Below, one piece after another: positions 16,514 to 25,561 of a stretch of 64,000 nt of DNA; position 1 is the first letter of the stretch, and every line of letters begins with the position of its first letter. The notes beneath the pieces were generated by a model. That model was not told where the DNA came from. It saw only the letters and a program-made list of their open reading frames with translations, and searched no databases. Both the position numbers and the translations under genes were made by a program. The stretch lies in the NCBI GenBank assembly GCA_037045645.1, contig JBAOIH010000003.1:186001-250000 (forward strand). The letters are read 5' to 3'. The DNA is from Nocardioides sp. (GTDB lineage: Bacteria > Actinomycetota > Actinomycetes > Propionibacteriales > Nocardioidaceae).

Positions 16514-17198
16514 ATGACCCGCCTGTTGGAGCACTACGGCGGCTTCGGCACGGTGTTCTCCTATGCCTCGAAGGCCAAGCGCGAACTCCCCCCAACGCCA
16601 CTCATCTGCTCGACGGCACGCTGGAGCCACTCGGGCGTGGCGGCACGTTCGTCGGCCAGCACCTCAACACGTCGCGGCCGGGCGTGAGTGTGCAGATCAA
16701 CGCCTTCAACTTTCCCGTCTGGGGGCTGTTGGAGAAGCTGGCGCCCGCCTTCCTGGCCGGTCTGCCGAAGATCGTGAAGCCCGCCGCGCAGACGGCCTAC
16801 CTGGCCGAGGAGGTCGTACGCCGGATCGCGGACCTACTGCCCGAGGGCACCTTGCAACTCGTCTGCGGTGCCCCGGACGGACTCTTGGAAGCGCTCGGTC
16901 CGCAGGACCACGTGGGTTTCACGGGCTCCGCGCGCACGGCTGCCATGCTGCGAAAACACCCCGCCGTGGTGACGGGCGGCGTACGCCTCGGAGTCGAGGC
17001 CGACTCGCTGAACTGCTCGATCCTGGGCACTGACGTCAGCGTCGACGATCCGGAGTTCGAGCTCTTCGTGCGCGCCGTCGTCACCGAGATGACGGTGAAG
17101 TCGGGCCAGAAGTGCACCGCGATCCGCCGCGTGATCGTGCCGTCGTCGTTGGCCGATTCTGTGACCGCCGCGGTCGGGCGGTTGCGCTCCTCGTGCGA
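16514..17198 (+). pseudogene. paaZ: paaZ remnant (aldehyde dehydrogenase part of oxepin-CoA hydrolase), internally deleted and truncated
   Basis: PaaZ opens and oxidises oxepin-CoA after the epoxidase step. Here the ATG at 16514 gives MTRLLEHYGG, a PaaZ-like start, then jumps to FGTVFSYASKAKRELP, which in E. coli PaaZ lies near residue 103. About 95 residues are therefore missing. A C6 run near 16588 breaks the frame. After it come HLLDGTLEPLGRGG, VQINAFNFPVWGLLEKLAP, VGFTGSA, EADSLNCSILG and the catalytic-Cys segment KSGQKCTAIRR. Similarity stops after VPSSLADSVTAAVGRL, so the C-terminal half and the hydratase domain are absent. The remnant ends at a palindrome, beyond which an antisense sigma-factor fragment begins. 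Confidence 0.85.
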
Positions 17199-17244
17199 CG
17201 CGCTCCTGCACTTTGAGTCCGCAGCGGACTCAAAGCGGAGCGCG
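17199..17244. repeat. Palindromic element NR4 at the paaZ/sigma junction
   Basis: Core CTTTGAGTCCGC-A-GCGGACTCAAAG at 17211-17235. An outer stem, CGCGCTCC (17199-17206) and GGAGCGCG (17237-17244), makes one long hairpin. The core encodes FESAADSK on either strand. The same core lies in frame within the biotin carboxylase gene at 54482-54506. Confidence 0.85.
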
Positions 17245-17480
17245 CTGATGTCACCGGTGCTGTTGCGAGCCACGCCGAACAGCCAGGCCCGCGCGTCGGA
17301 CTCGTCAGCAGGAACGTCGTCCAGCCGTCGCCAGGCGATCAGCATCACCTCGCCGACGAGGTCCTCAGCTTGATGTCCAGGTACGCGTCGGCGTACGAAA
17401 TTCAACAGGTCGACGTACGCAGCGTCATAGACCGACCGGAAGCGCTGCTCGCGCTCGAGTTGGGTTGCGGTCGGCTCCAT
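17245..17480 (-). pseudogene. ECF sigma factor, N-terminal fragment only
   Basis: From ATG 17480: MEPTATQLEREQRFRSVYDA then LLNFVRRR, AEDLVGEVMLIAWRRLDDVP and RAWLFGVARN. These are region 2 of an ECF sigma-70 factor (core binding and -10 recognition). Family similarity ends at ARNST, just before the palindrome at 17199-17244. The frame stays open far into the antisense of paaZ, but that part is not sigma sequence. Region 4 is missing, so the product cannot be a working ECF factor. Confidence 0.8.
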
Positions 17481-17556
17481 GTCCTGTTCCTGTCTCGGGC
17501 AGGCCAAGTGTGTCGCAGGAGATCTGGGGGAGCTTGGCGACGGTCGTACAAAAGCG

Positions 17557-17588
17557 AAGGTGCCCGGCAGCGGACTGCCGGGCACCTT
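17557..17588. terminator. Strong hairpin terminator downstream of the secreted-protein gene
   Basis: Perfect 14-bp arms AAGGTGCCCGGCAG (17557-17570) and CTGCCGGGCACCTT (17575-17588) with a 4-nt loop. On the minus strand it is followed by CGCTTTTG, so it fits as terminator of the gene at 17611-18405. Confidence 0.75.
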
Positions 17589-17610
17589 GAGACGTGCGTG
17601 ATGCGAGTGG

Positions 17611-18405
17611 TCAGGGGGTTGTGCAGGTCAACACCGGGTTGAAGACACCGATGTCGTTGGCATTCTGGCAGGCGCCGTAGCCGTTGGGGGCATCGTCGAA
17701 GGTCCAGACCAGTTTGATGGTGTATTCCCCCGTAGTCGGGACCGTGTAAGTGCCGCCGGTGGACCCACTCTGGTTGTAGTTGTGCGACGAGTTCTGATAC
17801 TCGCCGTCAACCGGCTTCACGGCGCCGGGGGCGCTCACGGTGGTGCCCAACTGCGTGCCAGTCGTCGCCGACGTGACGTTGGTATAGGTCGAGCCGCTGT
17901 TAGCGCTCGTTGTCGGCTCGATGAACACCCGGAAGTTGGTGCCGATCGGGTTGGCGCCATAAGAGGCCCAGTCGAAGGTGAAGTTCAGCACTGTGCCTGC
18001 GGCCAAGCACTTGCCGCCCTGGGCGAGCACCAGACCAGCGCCGTCGGCGTCCGGGTCCTGTTCGGCGATGGCGACGTTGGTGTACGGACCACCGCCGCCG
18101 GGACCTCCGGCCGCACACGCCAAGGGCGGCTGGCCGGAGGGGGCTTCGTTACACAGACACCCATTGGTGCCCTGCTCCGGCTCCCAACTCGACACCACGT
18201 CGGTGCTGCCCGTGTTGTCCTTGATCTCGCCCAGTTTGGACAGTGTCCAGGTTCCGGGCAGGAAGGTCACGGTCGGGCATTCGCCCGGCGTGCAGAGCAC
18301 TTGAGAGGAGGCGTACGCCGGGGCACTTGAGGCGAGCGCGACGGCCGGCACTGACCACGCGGCGCCCTTCGCGATCGAACGACGGGGGACAGCAGGCATG
18401 ACCAT
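17611..18405 (-). CDS. Secreted protein with Tat-like signal, function unknown
   Basis: 264 residues from ATG 18405, chosen because GGAG lies 5 nt upstream; ATG 18399 is the alternative. The N-terminus PRRSIAKGAAWSVPAVALAS is a Tat-type signal of the kind common in actinobacterial surface proteins (twin Arg, short hydrophobic stretch, cleavage near APAYA). The mature part is rich in Gly, Ser, Thr and Asn and holds several cysteines (CTPGECP, CLCNE, CAAGG, ACQN, LTC) that could form disulfides. It looks like a single beta-rich extracellular domain. No family recognised. A strong terminator follows. Confidence 0.75.
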   Translation of the reverse strand: MVMPAVPRRSIAKGAAWSVPAVALASSAPAYASSQVLCTPGECPTVTFLPGTWTLSKLGEIKDNTGSTDVVSSWEPEQGTNGCLCNEAPSGQPPLACAAGGPGGGGPYTNVAIAEQDPDADGAGLVLAQGGKCLAAGTVLNFTFDWASYGANPIGTNFRVFIEPTTSANSGSTYTNVTSATTGTQLGTTVSAPGAVKPVDGEYQNSSHNYNQSGSTGGTYTVPTTGEYTIKLVWTFDDAPNGYGACQNANDIGVFNPVLTCTTP

Positions 18406-18565
18406 GATGGCTCCAATAAGGGGGGAACGGGGGGACTCGGGGGCAGTCACAGACAAACGCCCTCTTTAAACCCCCACCTCGACCTTAGCCTTGACATCGG
18501 TTCTCTTCTTCATCGAGGAGGATCGTCAGTCGGGAGGGCTCTGCCGCAGCGACTGGCACGGCTGG

Positions 18566-19537
18566 ATGGGCCACGACGCCGACATCCCGCCTGGGAGCGC
18601 GCACAATGTGCGCGTGGGGAGCACGCCGCAGGTTGCGGGATATCGAGACGTACGCCCGGCCACCGGGGGCAACTCCGGCGAGGTGTTCTTGGCGTGCAGC
18701 GAAGAAACCGGAGAAGAGGTCGTGCTGCGGGTGTTTGGCGCTGGCCACCGAGCCCGCGGTCCCGAGGCGCCCGGGGTGCAGGCTGCCGTGCTCCGGCTGA
18801 TCGATCCCGCGATCCCAGCGCCGCGACTCGTCGAGTTGCGCGAGTGCGAGGACAGCGCCGTGCTCGTCACGACCTGTCTGCCCGGCAGCATCCTCGACGA
18901 CGTGCTTACCGAGCGCCCCGACCTCAGCGAAAATCTCGGCACCAGCCTCGGTGCCGCACTAGCCCGACTCGGCAACATCGGGATGCGCGGACCCGGCGAC
19001 TTCCTCGACGCCACCCTCAAACGGCGCGTCTGGCAGGAGGGCGCCGAGTCGCTCGTCACCTGGTGGGACCGCTGGTGTCACCGCGGCCCGATCCTGCAGC
19101 TTCCGCAAGCTCAACGAGCAACGCTGCGAGAGTTGTGTGCGTACGCCGACGAGCTCCTCGCGAGCAGCCCGCGCGCCTGTCTCGTGCACGGCGACCTGTC
19201 CCTGCGCAACATCTTGTGCGATCCCGAGTCGGGCGAGATTACGGGACTCTTCGATTGGGAGTTCGCGCACTCCGGCCACCCACTGGAGGACGTCGGACAC
19301 GCGCTGCGCGAGCGGCCCGACTCTGCTTTCACCGACGCGATGCTGACAGCTCTCAACCAGGCGCTCCCGGCTGCGGAGCAGGCCGACGTCGCGACGCTCA
19401 GGGAGCGCGCGAGAGCCGCCGATCTCTTCTGGCTGATCGAGATCGGTTCGCGCCTTGGCGAGGGTTCCGCGACGACGACGTGCCACCGCGTACTGCGCGA
19501 GATAGCAGCGGCGCGGGCGCTCGTTCCGCCCCACTAG
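18566..19537 (+). CDS. Aminoglycoside phosphotransferase/choline kinase-like protein
   Basis: Kinase-like APH fold. The catalytic loop LVHGDLSLRNILCD (HGDxxxxN) and the metal-binding GLFDWEFAHSGHP (DxE) are both intact. The N-lobe has GGNSGEVFLA and VVLRVFG. The start is uncertain: ATG 18566 is used, the frame is open upstream to 18491, and GTG codons near 18611 would also give a full N-lobe. A palindrome, GCGCACAATGTGCGC (~18599-18613), sits in the start region and might be regulatory. Substrate cannot be inferred. Ends 9 bp before the next gene, so probably co-transcribed with it. Confidence 0.75.
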   Translation: MGHDADIPPGSAHNVRVGSTPQVAGYRDVRPATGGNSGEVFLACSEETGEEVVLRVFGAGHRARGPEAPGVQAAVLRLIDPAIPAPRLVELRECEDSAVLVTTCLPGSILDDVLTERPDLSENLGTSLGAALARLGNIGMRGPGDFLDATLKRRVWQEGAESLVTWWDRWCHRGPILQLPQAQRATLRELCAYADELLASSPRACLVHGDLSLRNILCDPESGEITGLFDWEFAHSGHPLEDVGHALRERPDSAFTDAMLTALNQALPAAEQADVATLRERARAADLFWLIEIGSRLGEGSATTTCHRVLREIAAARALVPPH

Positions 19538-19546
19538 GCTCCAAAG

Positions 19547-21007
19547 ATGAGATTGCGCGCGCTCGTCGGGATCACCGTGAGCCTGGGTGTCCTGACCGGC
19601 TGCACCGGTGATCCCGACAGCGAACCGGAGACCAAACCCGTCCTCACCCCGGCGACCGTCGCCACCGAAGACGCGCAGATCACCGACGCCGACCTCGGGG
19701 CGTACGAAGAGGCCGCGAGCCGCACCCGCGAAGACTCCTACTACCCGCACGTGGGCGACCCAGGGGTCGACACGTTGCACCACAACCTGAAGCTGCGCTG
19801 GAACCCCGAGACCCACACGCTCACCGGGCGAGACGCGATCACGTTCCGCGCGACGACCGACGCCGACGAGTTCCAACTCGACCTGTCGCCGACCTTCAAG
19901 GCGACCAAGGTGCGCATCGAGAAGCAGGCCGCCGAGACCACCCACGAAGGCAAGGACCTCGTGATCCACCACCCGGTGACCAAGAACGAGGTCTACAAGG
20001 TCGTGATCGGTTATCGCGGCAAGCCCGAGCCCGTACGCGCACCGACTCGCCGCGACGACATCCCCGGTCTCGGCTTCACCCTCACCAGCGCCGGCAACGT
20101 GTGGACGATGCAGGAGCCGTACGGCGCGTACACCTGGTATCCGGTCAACGACCAACCGGCCGACAAGGCGTTCTACGACGTGGCCATTACCGTGCCCGAT
20201 CCGCTCGTCGGCGTCTCCAACGGCACTCTGACCGAGCGCACCACGAAGAACGGCCGCACCACTACGAAGTTCCACAACACCGACCCGATGGCGTCCTATC
20301 TGGTGACGCTGGGCATCGGCGACTACACCCACGAGACCGACGAGACCGCGTCCGGCACGCCGCTCAACTATTGGGTGCTGCCCGAGCAGCACGACCGCCT
20401 GGCGCGACTCCGGGTCACCAAGCAGGCGCTGGAATGGGTCGAGACCAAGCTCGGCGACTACCCCTTCGACAGCGCCGGCGTGCTGCTCACCGAATCCACT
20501 AGCGGCATGGAGACCCAGACCCTGATCACCCTGGGCGACACCGACTACGCCACCTCGCCACCAGTCCTGGTGCACGAACTGGTGCACCAGTGGTACGGCA
20601 ACCTCGTCGGCCCCACCGACTGGCGTGACCTGTGGATGAACGAAGGCATGGCGATGTACCTCCAGGCCGTCTTCGAGGCCAAACACGGCGGACCGAGTTT
20701 GCGCGCGACGATCGAGGGTTGGCGCGCGAACGACTCCTTCCTGCGCGGCGACGAGGGCCCGCCCGGGGCGTACGACCCCCACGCTTTCGGCGGCTCGATC
20801 GTCTACACCTCCCCTGCGGTGATGTGGGCGGACCTGCGCGAGCAGATCGGCGACGACGCCTTCTGGGAGCTCGTCCGAGCCTGGCCGGAGGTCGCACCGG
20901 ACACCGCGACTCGAGAGGAGTACCTCGCCTGGATCGAGGCGACGACCGGCGAGGAACTCACCGCGTTCTTCGACCGATGGCTGACCGGCGAGAGCACACC
21001 GGGTTAA
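19547..21007 (+). CDS. M1-family metallopeptidase lipoprotein
   Basis: 486 residues. Lipoprotein signal with lipobox LTGC (Cys19), so anchored on the outer face of the membrane. The zinc site is complete: HELVH at 343-347, the third ligand Glu366 in MNEGM (HEXXH-x18-E), and the exopeptidase motif region STSGMETQT upstream. The N-terminal beta domain has NLKLRWNPETHTLTG, as in aminopeptidase N relatives. Length is short for M1 (no C-terminal ERAP/ARM domain), typical of the actinobacterial lipoprotein subgroup. Probably cleaves N-terminal residues from extracellular peptides. Confidence 0.9.
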   Translation: MRLRALVGITVSLGVLTGCTGDPDSEPETKPVLTPATVATEDAQITDADLGAYEEAASRTREDSYYPHVGDPGVDTLHHNLKLRWNPETHTLTGRDAITFRATTDADEFQLDLSPTFKATKVRIEKQAAETTHEGKDLVIHHPVTKNEVYKVVIGYRGKPEPVRAPTRRDDIPGLGFTLTSAGNVWTMQEPYGAYTWYPVNDQPADKAFYDVAITVPDPLVGVSNGTLTERTTKNGRTTTKFHNTDPMASYLVTLGIGDYTHETDETASGTPLNYWVLPEQHDRLARLRVTKQALEWVETKLGDYPFDSAGVLLTESTSGMETQTLITLGDTDYATSPPVLVHELVHQWYGNLVGPTDWRDLWMNEGMAMYLQAVFEAKHGGPSLRATIEGWRANDSFLRGDEGPPGAYDPHAFGGSIVYTSPAVMWADLREQIGDDAFWELVRAWPEVAPDTATREEYLAWIEATTGEELTAFFDRWLTGESTPG

Positions 21008-21016
21008 GTTCCGTCC

Positions 21017-22557
21017 ATGCCCGAGCGCACCACGCCGACTCCCGAACCCGCCCTCGCGAAGGCCCAGCCTGCCGGCAAGCCGCGCCGTCTCAACGCCCGC
21101 CAGTTGATCGATCTGGTCCTCGACGACGGATCGTGGGTGTCCTGGGACACCGCACCGGCGCGACGTGGTGTGTCGCCGGAGTACGCCGCTGAACTCGACG
21201 CGACAGCCGTGAAGTCGGGCGCCGACGAGGCGGTGCTCACCGGCCAGGGCACGCTCAACGGTCGGCCGATCGCGGCCCTGATCGGAGAGTTCGGCTTCCT
21301 CGCGGGCACGATCGGTCGGGACGCGGCCGACCGGGTGGTCGCGGCCGTCGAGCGCGCCACTCGTCTGGGGCTGCCCCTCGTCGCGGCCCCGACCAGCGGC
21401 GGCACGCGGATGCAGGAGGGCACCCCGGCGTTCGTCCAGATGGTCCGGATCACCGCCGCCGTCACCGCGCACCGCCAGGCCGGGTTGCCGTACCTGGTCT
21501 ATCTACGCCACCCCACGACCGGCGGCGTCTCCGCCTCCTGGGGGTCGCTGGGCCACGTCACCGTTGCCGAGCCCGGTGCACTGGTGGGCTTCCTCGGCCC
21601 GCGCGTGTATGAGGCGCTCTATGACAAACCCTTCCCCGAGGGAGTCCAACTGGCCGAGAACCTCTACGAACGCGGCATCATCGACGCCGTCGTGCCGCCC
21701 GAGGAGATCGGCGGCATCCTCGACCGGGCACTGCGGATCCTGCTCGCCCCGCGCGAGGGCATCGCGCCGGTCGCCGATCCTGGCGATGGGGATGTGCCCG
21801 ACGTCGAGACGTGGGACTGCGTGACGCGTTCGCGGCGTCCTGATCGGCCGGGCGTACGCCGTCTGTTGCGCTATGCCGCCAGCGATGTGGTGCCGTTGAA
21901 CGGCACCGGCCAGGGAGAGGCCGATCCCGGCCTGCTGATCGCGTTGGCGAGGTTCAAGGACGCGCCGTGCGTGTTCTTGGGTCAGGATCGGCGCGGTCAG
22001 ACCACCGATCACCAGATGGGGCCGGAGGCTTTGCGTGAAGCGCGACGCGGGATGCGGCTGGCCTCGGGAGCTCGGGCTCCCGCTCGTCACGGTGATCGAC
22101 ACCCAGGGCGCCGCGTTGTCGGCCGATGCCGAGAACGGCGGACTCGCGGGCGAGATCGCCCGGTCGTTGGCAGACCTGGTTTCACTCGAAGCTTCCGACG
22201 CTGTGCCTGATGTTGGGCGAGGGCAACGGCGGCGGTGCGCTCGCGTTGTTGCCCGCCGACCGGATCATCGCGGCCCAGCACGCCTGGCTCTCTCCGCTGC
22301 CACCCGAGGGTGCATCGGCGATCATCCATCGCGACCTCGATCACGCACCCGACATGGCGCGCGCGCAACACGTACGCGCTCTGGACCTGCACCGCCTCGG
22401 CATCGTCGACCGGATCGTGCCCGAGTTGCCCGACGCCGCCGACGAGCCCGAGGAGTTCTGTCGCCGCGTGGGAGCCGTCTTGGAGTACGAACTCGCGGCG
22501 CTGATGCGGGTCGGACCTGGCTCGGCGCGGCGGCGGACGTTGCGTTATGACTACTGA
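21017..22557 (+). CDS. accD3: Acyl-CoA carboxylase carboxyltransferase, fused beta/alpha type (AccD3-like; two +1 frameshifts)
   Basis: A ~513-codon carboxyltransferase with both crotonase-like halves, the size and order of mycobacterial AccD3. N-half: NARQLIDLVLDDGSW, TSGGTRMQEGTPAF, HPTTGGVSASWGSLG. C-half: ELGLPLVTVIDTQGA, LCLMLGEGNGGGALALLPAD, GIVDRIVPE. The halves are in three frames. GGG at 22066-22068 and TT at 22193-22194 each contain one base more than the family reading (LASELGLP; SLEAPTLCLML) requires. 1541 bp = 3n+2. Probably working in the organism, since everything else is conserved. Uses carboxybiotin from a separate AccA subunit. Ten bp after the peptidase gene. Confidence 0.8.
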
Positions 22558-22658
22558 GGACGTGCGGGTCTCGACTTTGCTCACGACCCCCGCTTTGCTC
22601 GACCGCCGACGGTCCGGCACGCTAGGACCGATCAACGACGTTGCGTAGGAGAGTGATC

Positions 22659-23518
22659 ATGGCCAAGAACCACCTGCCTGAAGGCGCCGACGACATCGGC
22701 CTGGTCGAGATCGACGAACACCCCGAGCGTTACAAGAAGGACGGCCGACTCAGGGCCGACTTCTACGACGCCGAGATGGAGCGCCTACAGGAGCAACTCG
22801 TACTGCTGCAGTACTGGATCCAGCGGCAGGGCCTGAAGGTCCTGGTGATCTTCGAGGGCCGCGGCTCCGCCGGCAAAGGTGGCGTGATCAAGCGCATCAC
22901 CGAGCGGACGTCACCTCGTACGGTCCGAGTTGCCGCGCTCCCCGCACCCACCGAGCGGCAGAAGACCCAGTGGTACTTCCAGCGCTACGTCGAGCACCTG
23001 CCGGCGGCCGGCGAGATGGTGATGTTCGACCGATCTTGGTACAACCGCTCCAACGTCGAGTGGGTGATGGACTTCTGCACCGAAGCCGAGCACCAGGAGT
23101 TCTTGCGCTCCTGCCCGGAGTTCGAGCGGATGCTGGTGCGGTCGGGGATCACGGTGATCAAGTACTGGTTCTCGGTGTCGTACGACGAGCAGCGCGCGCC
23201 GCTTCGAGGCGCGCAACGCCGAGCCGCTCAAGCGCTGGAAGCTCTCCGACATGGACCTGGCCGAGCATGAGCTCTATGTCGAAGTACTCCATGGCCAAGG
23301 ACACGACGTTCCAGTACACCGACATCAAACAGGCGCCTTGGTACGTCGTGCCCAGCGACGACAAGAAGGCTGCCCGGCTCAACTGCATCAGCCACCTGCT
23401 GAGCCAGTTCGACTACGACGACGTCGCGCCCGACGTGGTCGAGTTGCCGGTGATGAAGGAGATGCCGTACGTCCGCCCGCCGATGGGTGAGCAGACGTTC
23501 GTGCCGCAGCTCTACTGA
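22659..23518 (+). CDS. ppk2: Polyphosphate kinase 2 (PPK2) (two +1 frameshifts)
   Basis: PPK2 transfers phosphate between polyphosphate and nucleoside phosphates. ATG 22659 has AGGAG upstream. Walker A EGRGSAGKGG (G72K73), the substrate-lid region TERTSPRTVRVAALP, Walker B VMFDRSWYNR (D124) and KYWFSVSYDEQ are in the first frame. RFEARNAEPLKRWKLSDMDL follows in the second, and MAKDTTFQYTDI...APWYVV, KKAARLNCISHLL, MGEQTFVP in the third. Extra bases lie near 23200 (GCGCGCGCC) and 23283 (GAAGTAC). 860 bp = 3n+2. The whole family sequence is present apart from the shifts. Confidence 0.85.
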
Positions 23519-23528
23519 AGCTTTCGAG

Positions 23529-24497
23529 TCACCAGCGCTGGCGGGCCTCTTCGGCCCAGCCGGTGAGGCCGTCGACGGCGACCCGTTCGCCCTCGACCTC
23601 GACGTGGCCGGTGAAGTGTCCGAAGCACTGGTGGGTGTGTGAGCCGACCACGCCGAGCTCGGTCTTCGCGATGCGTTCGTGGAAAGGCTCGAAGCCCACG
23701 TCGACCCCCGCCCCGGTGATCTGCCAGGGCCGTAGCCAGTCGCGGGTGTCGTACGTCCACTCCAGGTCGGCGCTGATCTTGTGCAGGCGATCGCCGATGA
23801 CGATGCCGTTCTCGGTCGAGCCGGTGCCGTCGGTCCAACCACCGCCGAGGTTGAGACTCAGCCCTTCCTGGTGCCCGGCCGCCCAGTTCCAGCGGATCTT
23901 GTAGGGCCATCTGCCGCGGCCGTGGTCCAGCACGGCGAAGGAACCGGGCGCGACACCGTACGCCTCCCCGGCGACCGTGATCCGGCCCGTGACCGGGCGG
24001 CCGACGTCCTTGACGGTGTATTGGAAGAGCTTGTCGGTCCACGGCACGACGACGCCGAGCGAGTCTCGGCCGGTCCTCGGAAGGGCGAGATCGGCACTGA
24101 CCTCGCGCCCCCGCACGGTGATGTGCGTCAGGTCCGGCAGGTGGTCGATCTGGATGTCGAGGTCCTTGGCGAACCCGCTCACCCGGCCGTCCCCGCAACG
24201 CTCGGGCATCGTGGTGTTGCGTGCGAGCGGGACGACCACGTCCTGCATTCGCTCGGTGCCCTTGTCGCGATCAAGCAGGTAGACGCCGTGCACAGCCGCG
24301 TAGTCCAGGCTCGACACCACGATCCCCAAGATGTGCTTTCGCGACACGATGCCCCAGTATTCCCAGCGTTTCGTACGCCCCCAGCCTTTGAGGTTGCCGC
24401 GGTGCAGCGGCTGGCGAGTCCAGCCCACCGCATCCCGGTTGAGGGTGCCGTCGGGGTTGCACAGGTCGACCGGCTCGGTGATCTCGCGTTCGGGCAT
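23529..24497 (-). CDS. DUF2804 family protein
   Basis: 322 residues from ATG 24497. Recognised by its lipocalin-like, Trp- and Gly-rich pattern, with segments such as LKGWGRTKRWEYWGI, WPYKIRWNWAAGHQEGLS and the late HQCFGHFTGHVEV. DUF2804 proteins are widespread in actinobacteria and have no established biochemical role. No signal peptide or membrane segment. Convergent with ppk2 (10 bp apart). Upstream lies an NR3 repeat cluster. Confidence 0.75.
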   Translation of the reverse strand: MPEREITEPVDLCNPDGTLNRDAVGWTRQPLHRGNLKGWGRTKRWEYWGIVSRKHILGIVVSSLDYAAVHGVYLLDRDKGTERMQDVVVPLARNTTMPERCGDGRVSGFAKDLDIQIDHLPDLTHITVRGREVSADLALPRTGRDSLGVVVPWTDKLFQYTVKDVGRPVTGRITVAGEAYGVAPGSFAVLDHGRGRWPYKIRWNWAAGHQEGLSLNLGGGWTDGTGSTENGIVIGDRLHKISADLEWTYDTRDWLRPWQITGAGVDVGFEPFHERIAKTELGVVGSHTHQCFGHFTGHVEVEGERVAVDGLTGWAEEARQRW

Positions 24498-24520
24498 GGG
24501 CCGATTCTGCCAAGGCGCCG

Positions 24521-24616
24521 ACCGGGCGCAAGTGCACGCGTGTGCGGCGCCGACCGGGCGCAAGTGCACGCGTGTGGGGCGCCGACCGGGCGCAAGTGCA
24601 CGCGTGTGCGGAGCCG
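24521..24616. repeat. NR3 tandem repeats (three copies) between DUF2804 and SDR genes
   Basis: Three copies of CGCCGACCGGGCGCAAGTGC followed by ACGCGTGTG, period ~32 bp, then a degenerate fourth (GAGCCGACAGG). They lie in the 173-bp divergent gap, so both promoters must be in or beside them. Related to the clusters at 14.1 and 32.0 kb. Confidence 0.85.
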
Positions 24617-24670
24617 ACAGGTGACCAGACCCCTGTCCAACCGCGAACCCGCGCCGCTATCGTGCCTGAC

Positions 24671-25441
24671 GTGACGAAGACTTATGTAGTAACAGGTTCG
24701 GCCTCGGGCATCGGTGCGGCCACGGCGCAGGCACTCCAAGACCAGGGACACACGGTGATCGGTGTCGATCGGCACTCGGCCGACGTCGTCGGCGATCTGG
24801 CGACCGCCGAAGGCAGAGGCGCCGTGGTCGAGGCGATCGCAGCCCAGGCCGGGGTTATTCATGGGATCGTGGCCAGCGCCGGTCTTGCCGGAGGCACGGG
24901 CGGCGACCCGGCTCTGCTCGCCTCGGTCAACTTCTATGGCTCGGTCGAAGTGGTCGAAGGACTGCGTACGCAGCTGAAGGCAGCCGAGGGCGCGTCAGTC
25001 GTACTCCTGTCCTCGAACTCGGTCGAGTGCCAGCCCGGCTGGCCGGTGTCGGTGGCCGAGGCGATCTTCGCCGGGCCAGAGGAGTCCGCGCGCGCCGCCG
25101 CTGCGGAGACCGACGCGCCGTCGGTCTATCCCGCGTCCAAGTCCGCGCTGCGGTGGTGGGTACGCCGCGAGTGCGTGGCCTGGGCGGCCGACGGCATCCG
25201 GCTCAACGCGATCGCACCAGGTCTCATCGAGACCGCGATGGCGACCCAGATGCGCAACGATCCCGAACTCGGGGTCTTCGTCGAGGCGTACCCCAGTGCC
25301 CTCGGGCGTCCGGGCCGCCCCGAGGAGGTCGCGGCCCTGATCTCGTTCCTGCTCTCCGACGCGTCATCGCTGGTGGTCGGCACCACGATCGTCGTGGACG
25401 GCGGCACCGACGCGATCATCAACCCGACCCGCGTCCCCTAG
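24671..25441 (+). CDS. Short-chain dehydrogenase/reductase (SDR)
   Basis: 256 residues from GTG 24671 (MTKTYVV). The frame is open upstream through the repeat cluster, but the SDR fold starts here. Cofactor motif TGSASGIG (8-15), catalytic Tyr153 and Lys157 in YPASK, and the C-terminal DGGTDA loop are present. An insert around residues 120-145 carries the active-site Ser region (LSSNSVECQPGW), as in 3-alpha-hydroxysteroid-dehydrogenase-like SDRs. The exact substrate is unknown. Confidence 0.85.
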   Translation: MTKTYVVTGSASGIGAATAQALQDQGHTVIGVDRHSADVVGDLATAEGRGAVVEAIAAQAGVIHGIVASAGLAGGTGGDPALLASVNFYGSVEVVEGLRTQLKAAEGASVVLLSSNSVECQPGWPVSVAEAIFAGPEESARAAAAETDAPSVYPASKSALRWWVRRECVAWAADGIRLNAIAPGLIETAMATQMRNDPELGVFVEAYPSALGRPGRPEEVAALISFLLSDASSLVVGTTIVVDGGTDAIINPTRVP

Positions 25442-25444
25442 CCC

Positions 25445-25561
25445 ACCTGTCGCATCTGCTCCGGCCAACCCCCTCGACCTGTCGCATCTGCTCACCTAAA
25501 GTAAAGAAAACTGTGCATTAGCGACAGGTCGGCGGGTGTTGCAAATGCAGACGCGACAGGT
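25445..25561. repeat. Direct and inverted repeats in a convergent intergenic region
   Basis: ACCTGTCGCATCTGCTC occurs twice (25445-25461, 25477-25493). Inverted versions follow (GCGACAGGTC 25521-25530; GCAGACGCGACAGGT 25547-25561). An AT-rich core AAAGTAAAGAAAACTG lies between. The region probably folds as a two-way terminator between the SDR gene and bkdC. Confidence 0.7.

Noticed and set aside
16797..17585. A 262-residue protein containing a sigma region 2
   Set aside because: Only the first ~75 residues from 17480 are sigma-like; the rest is the antisense of paaZ beyond the palindrome.
18598..18614. Riboswitch or terminator at the phosphotransferase start
   Set aside because: Only a short 15-bp palindrome is visible; it is too small and has no supporting structure or T-tract.
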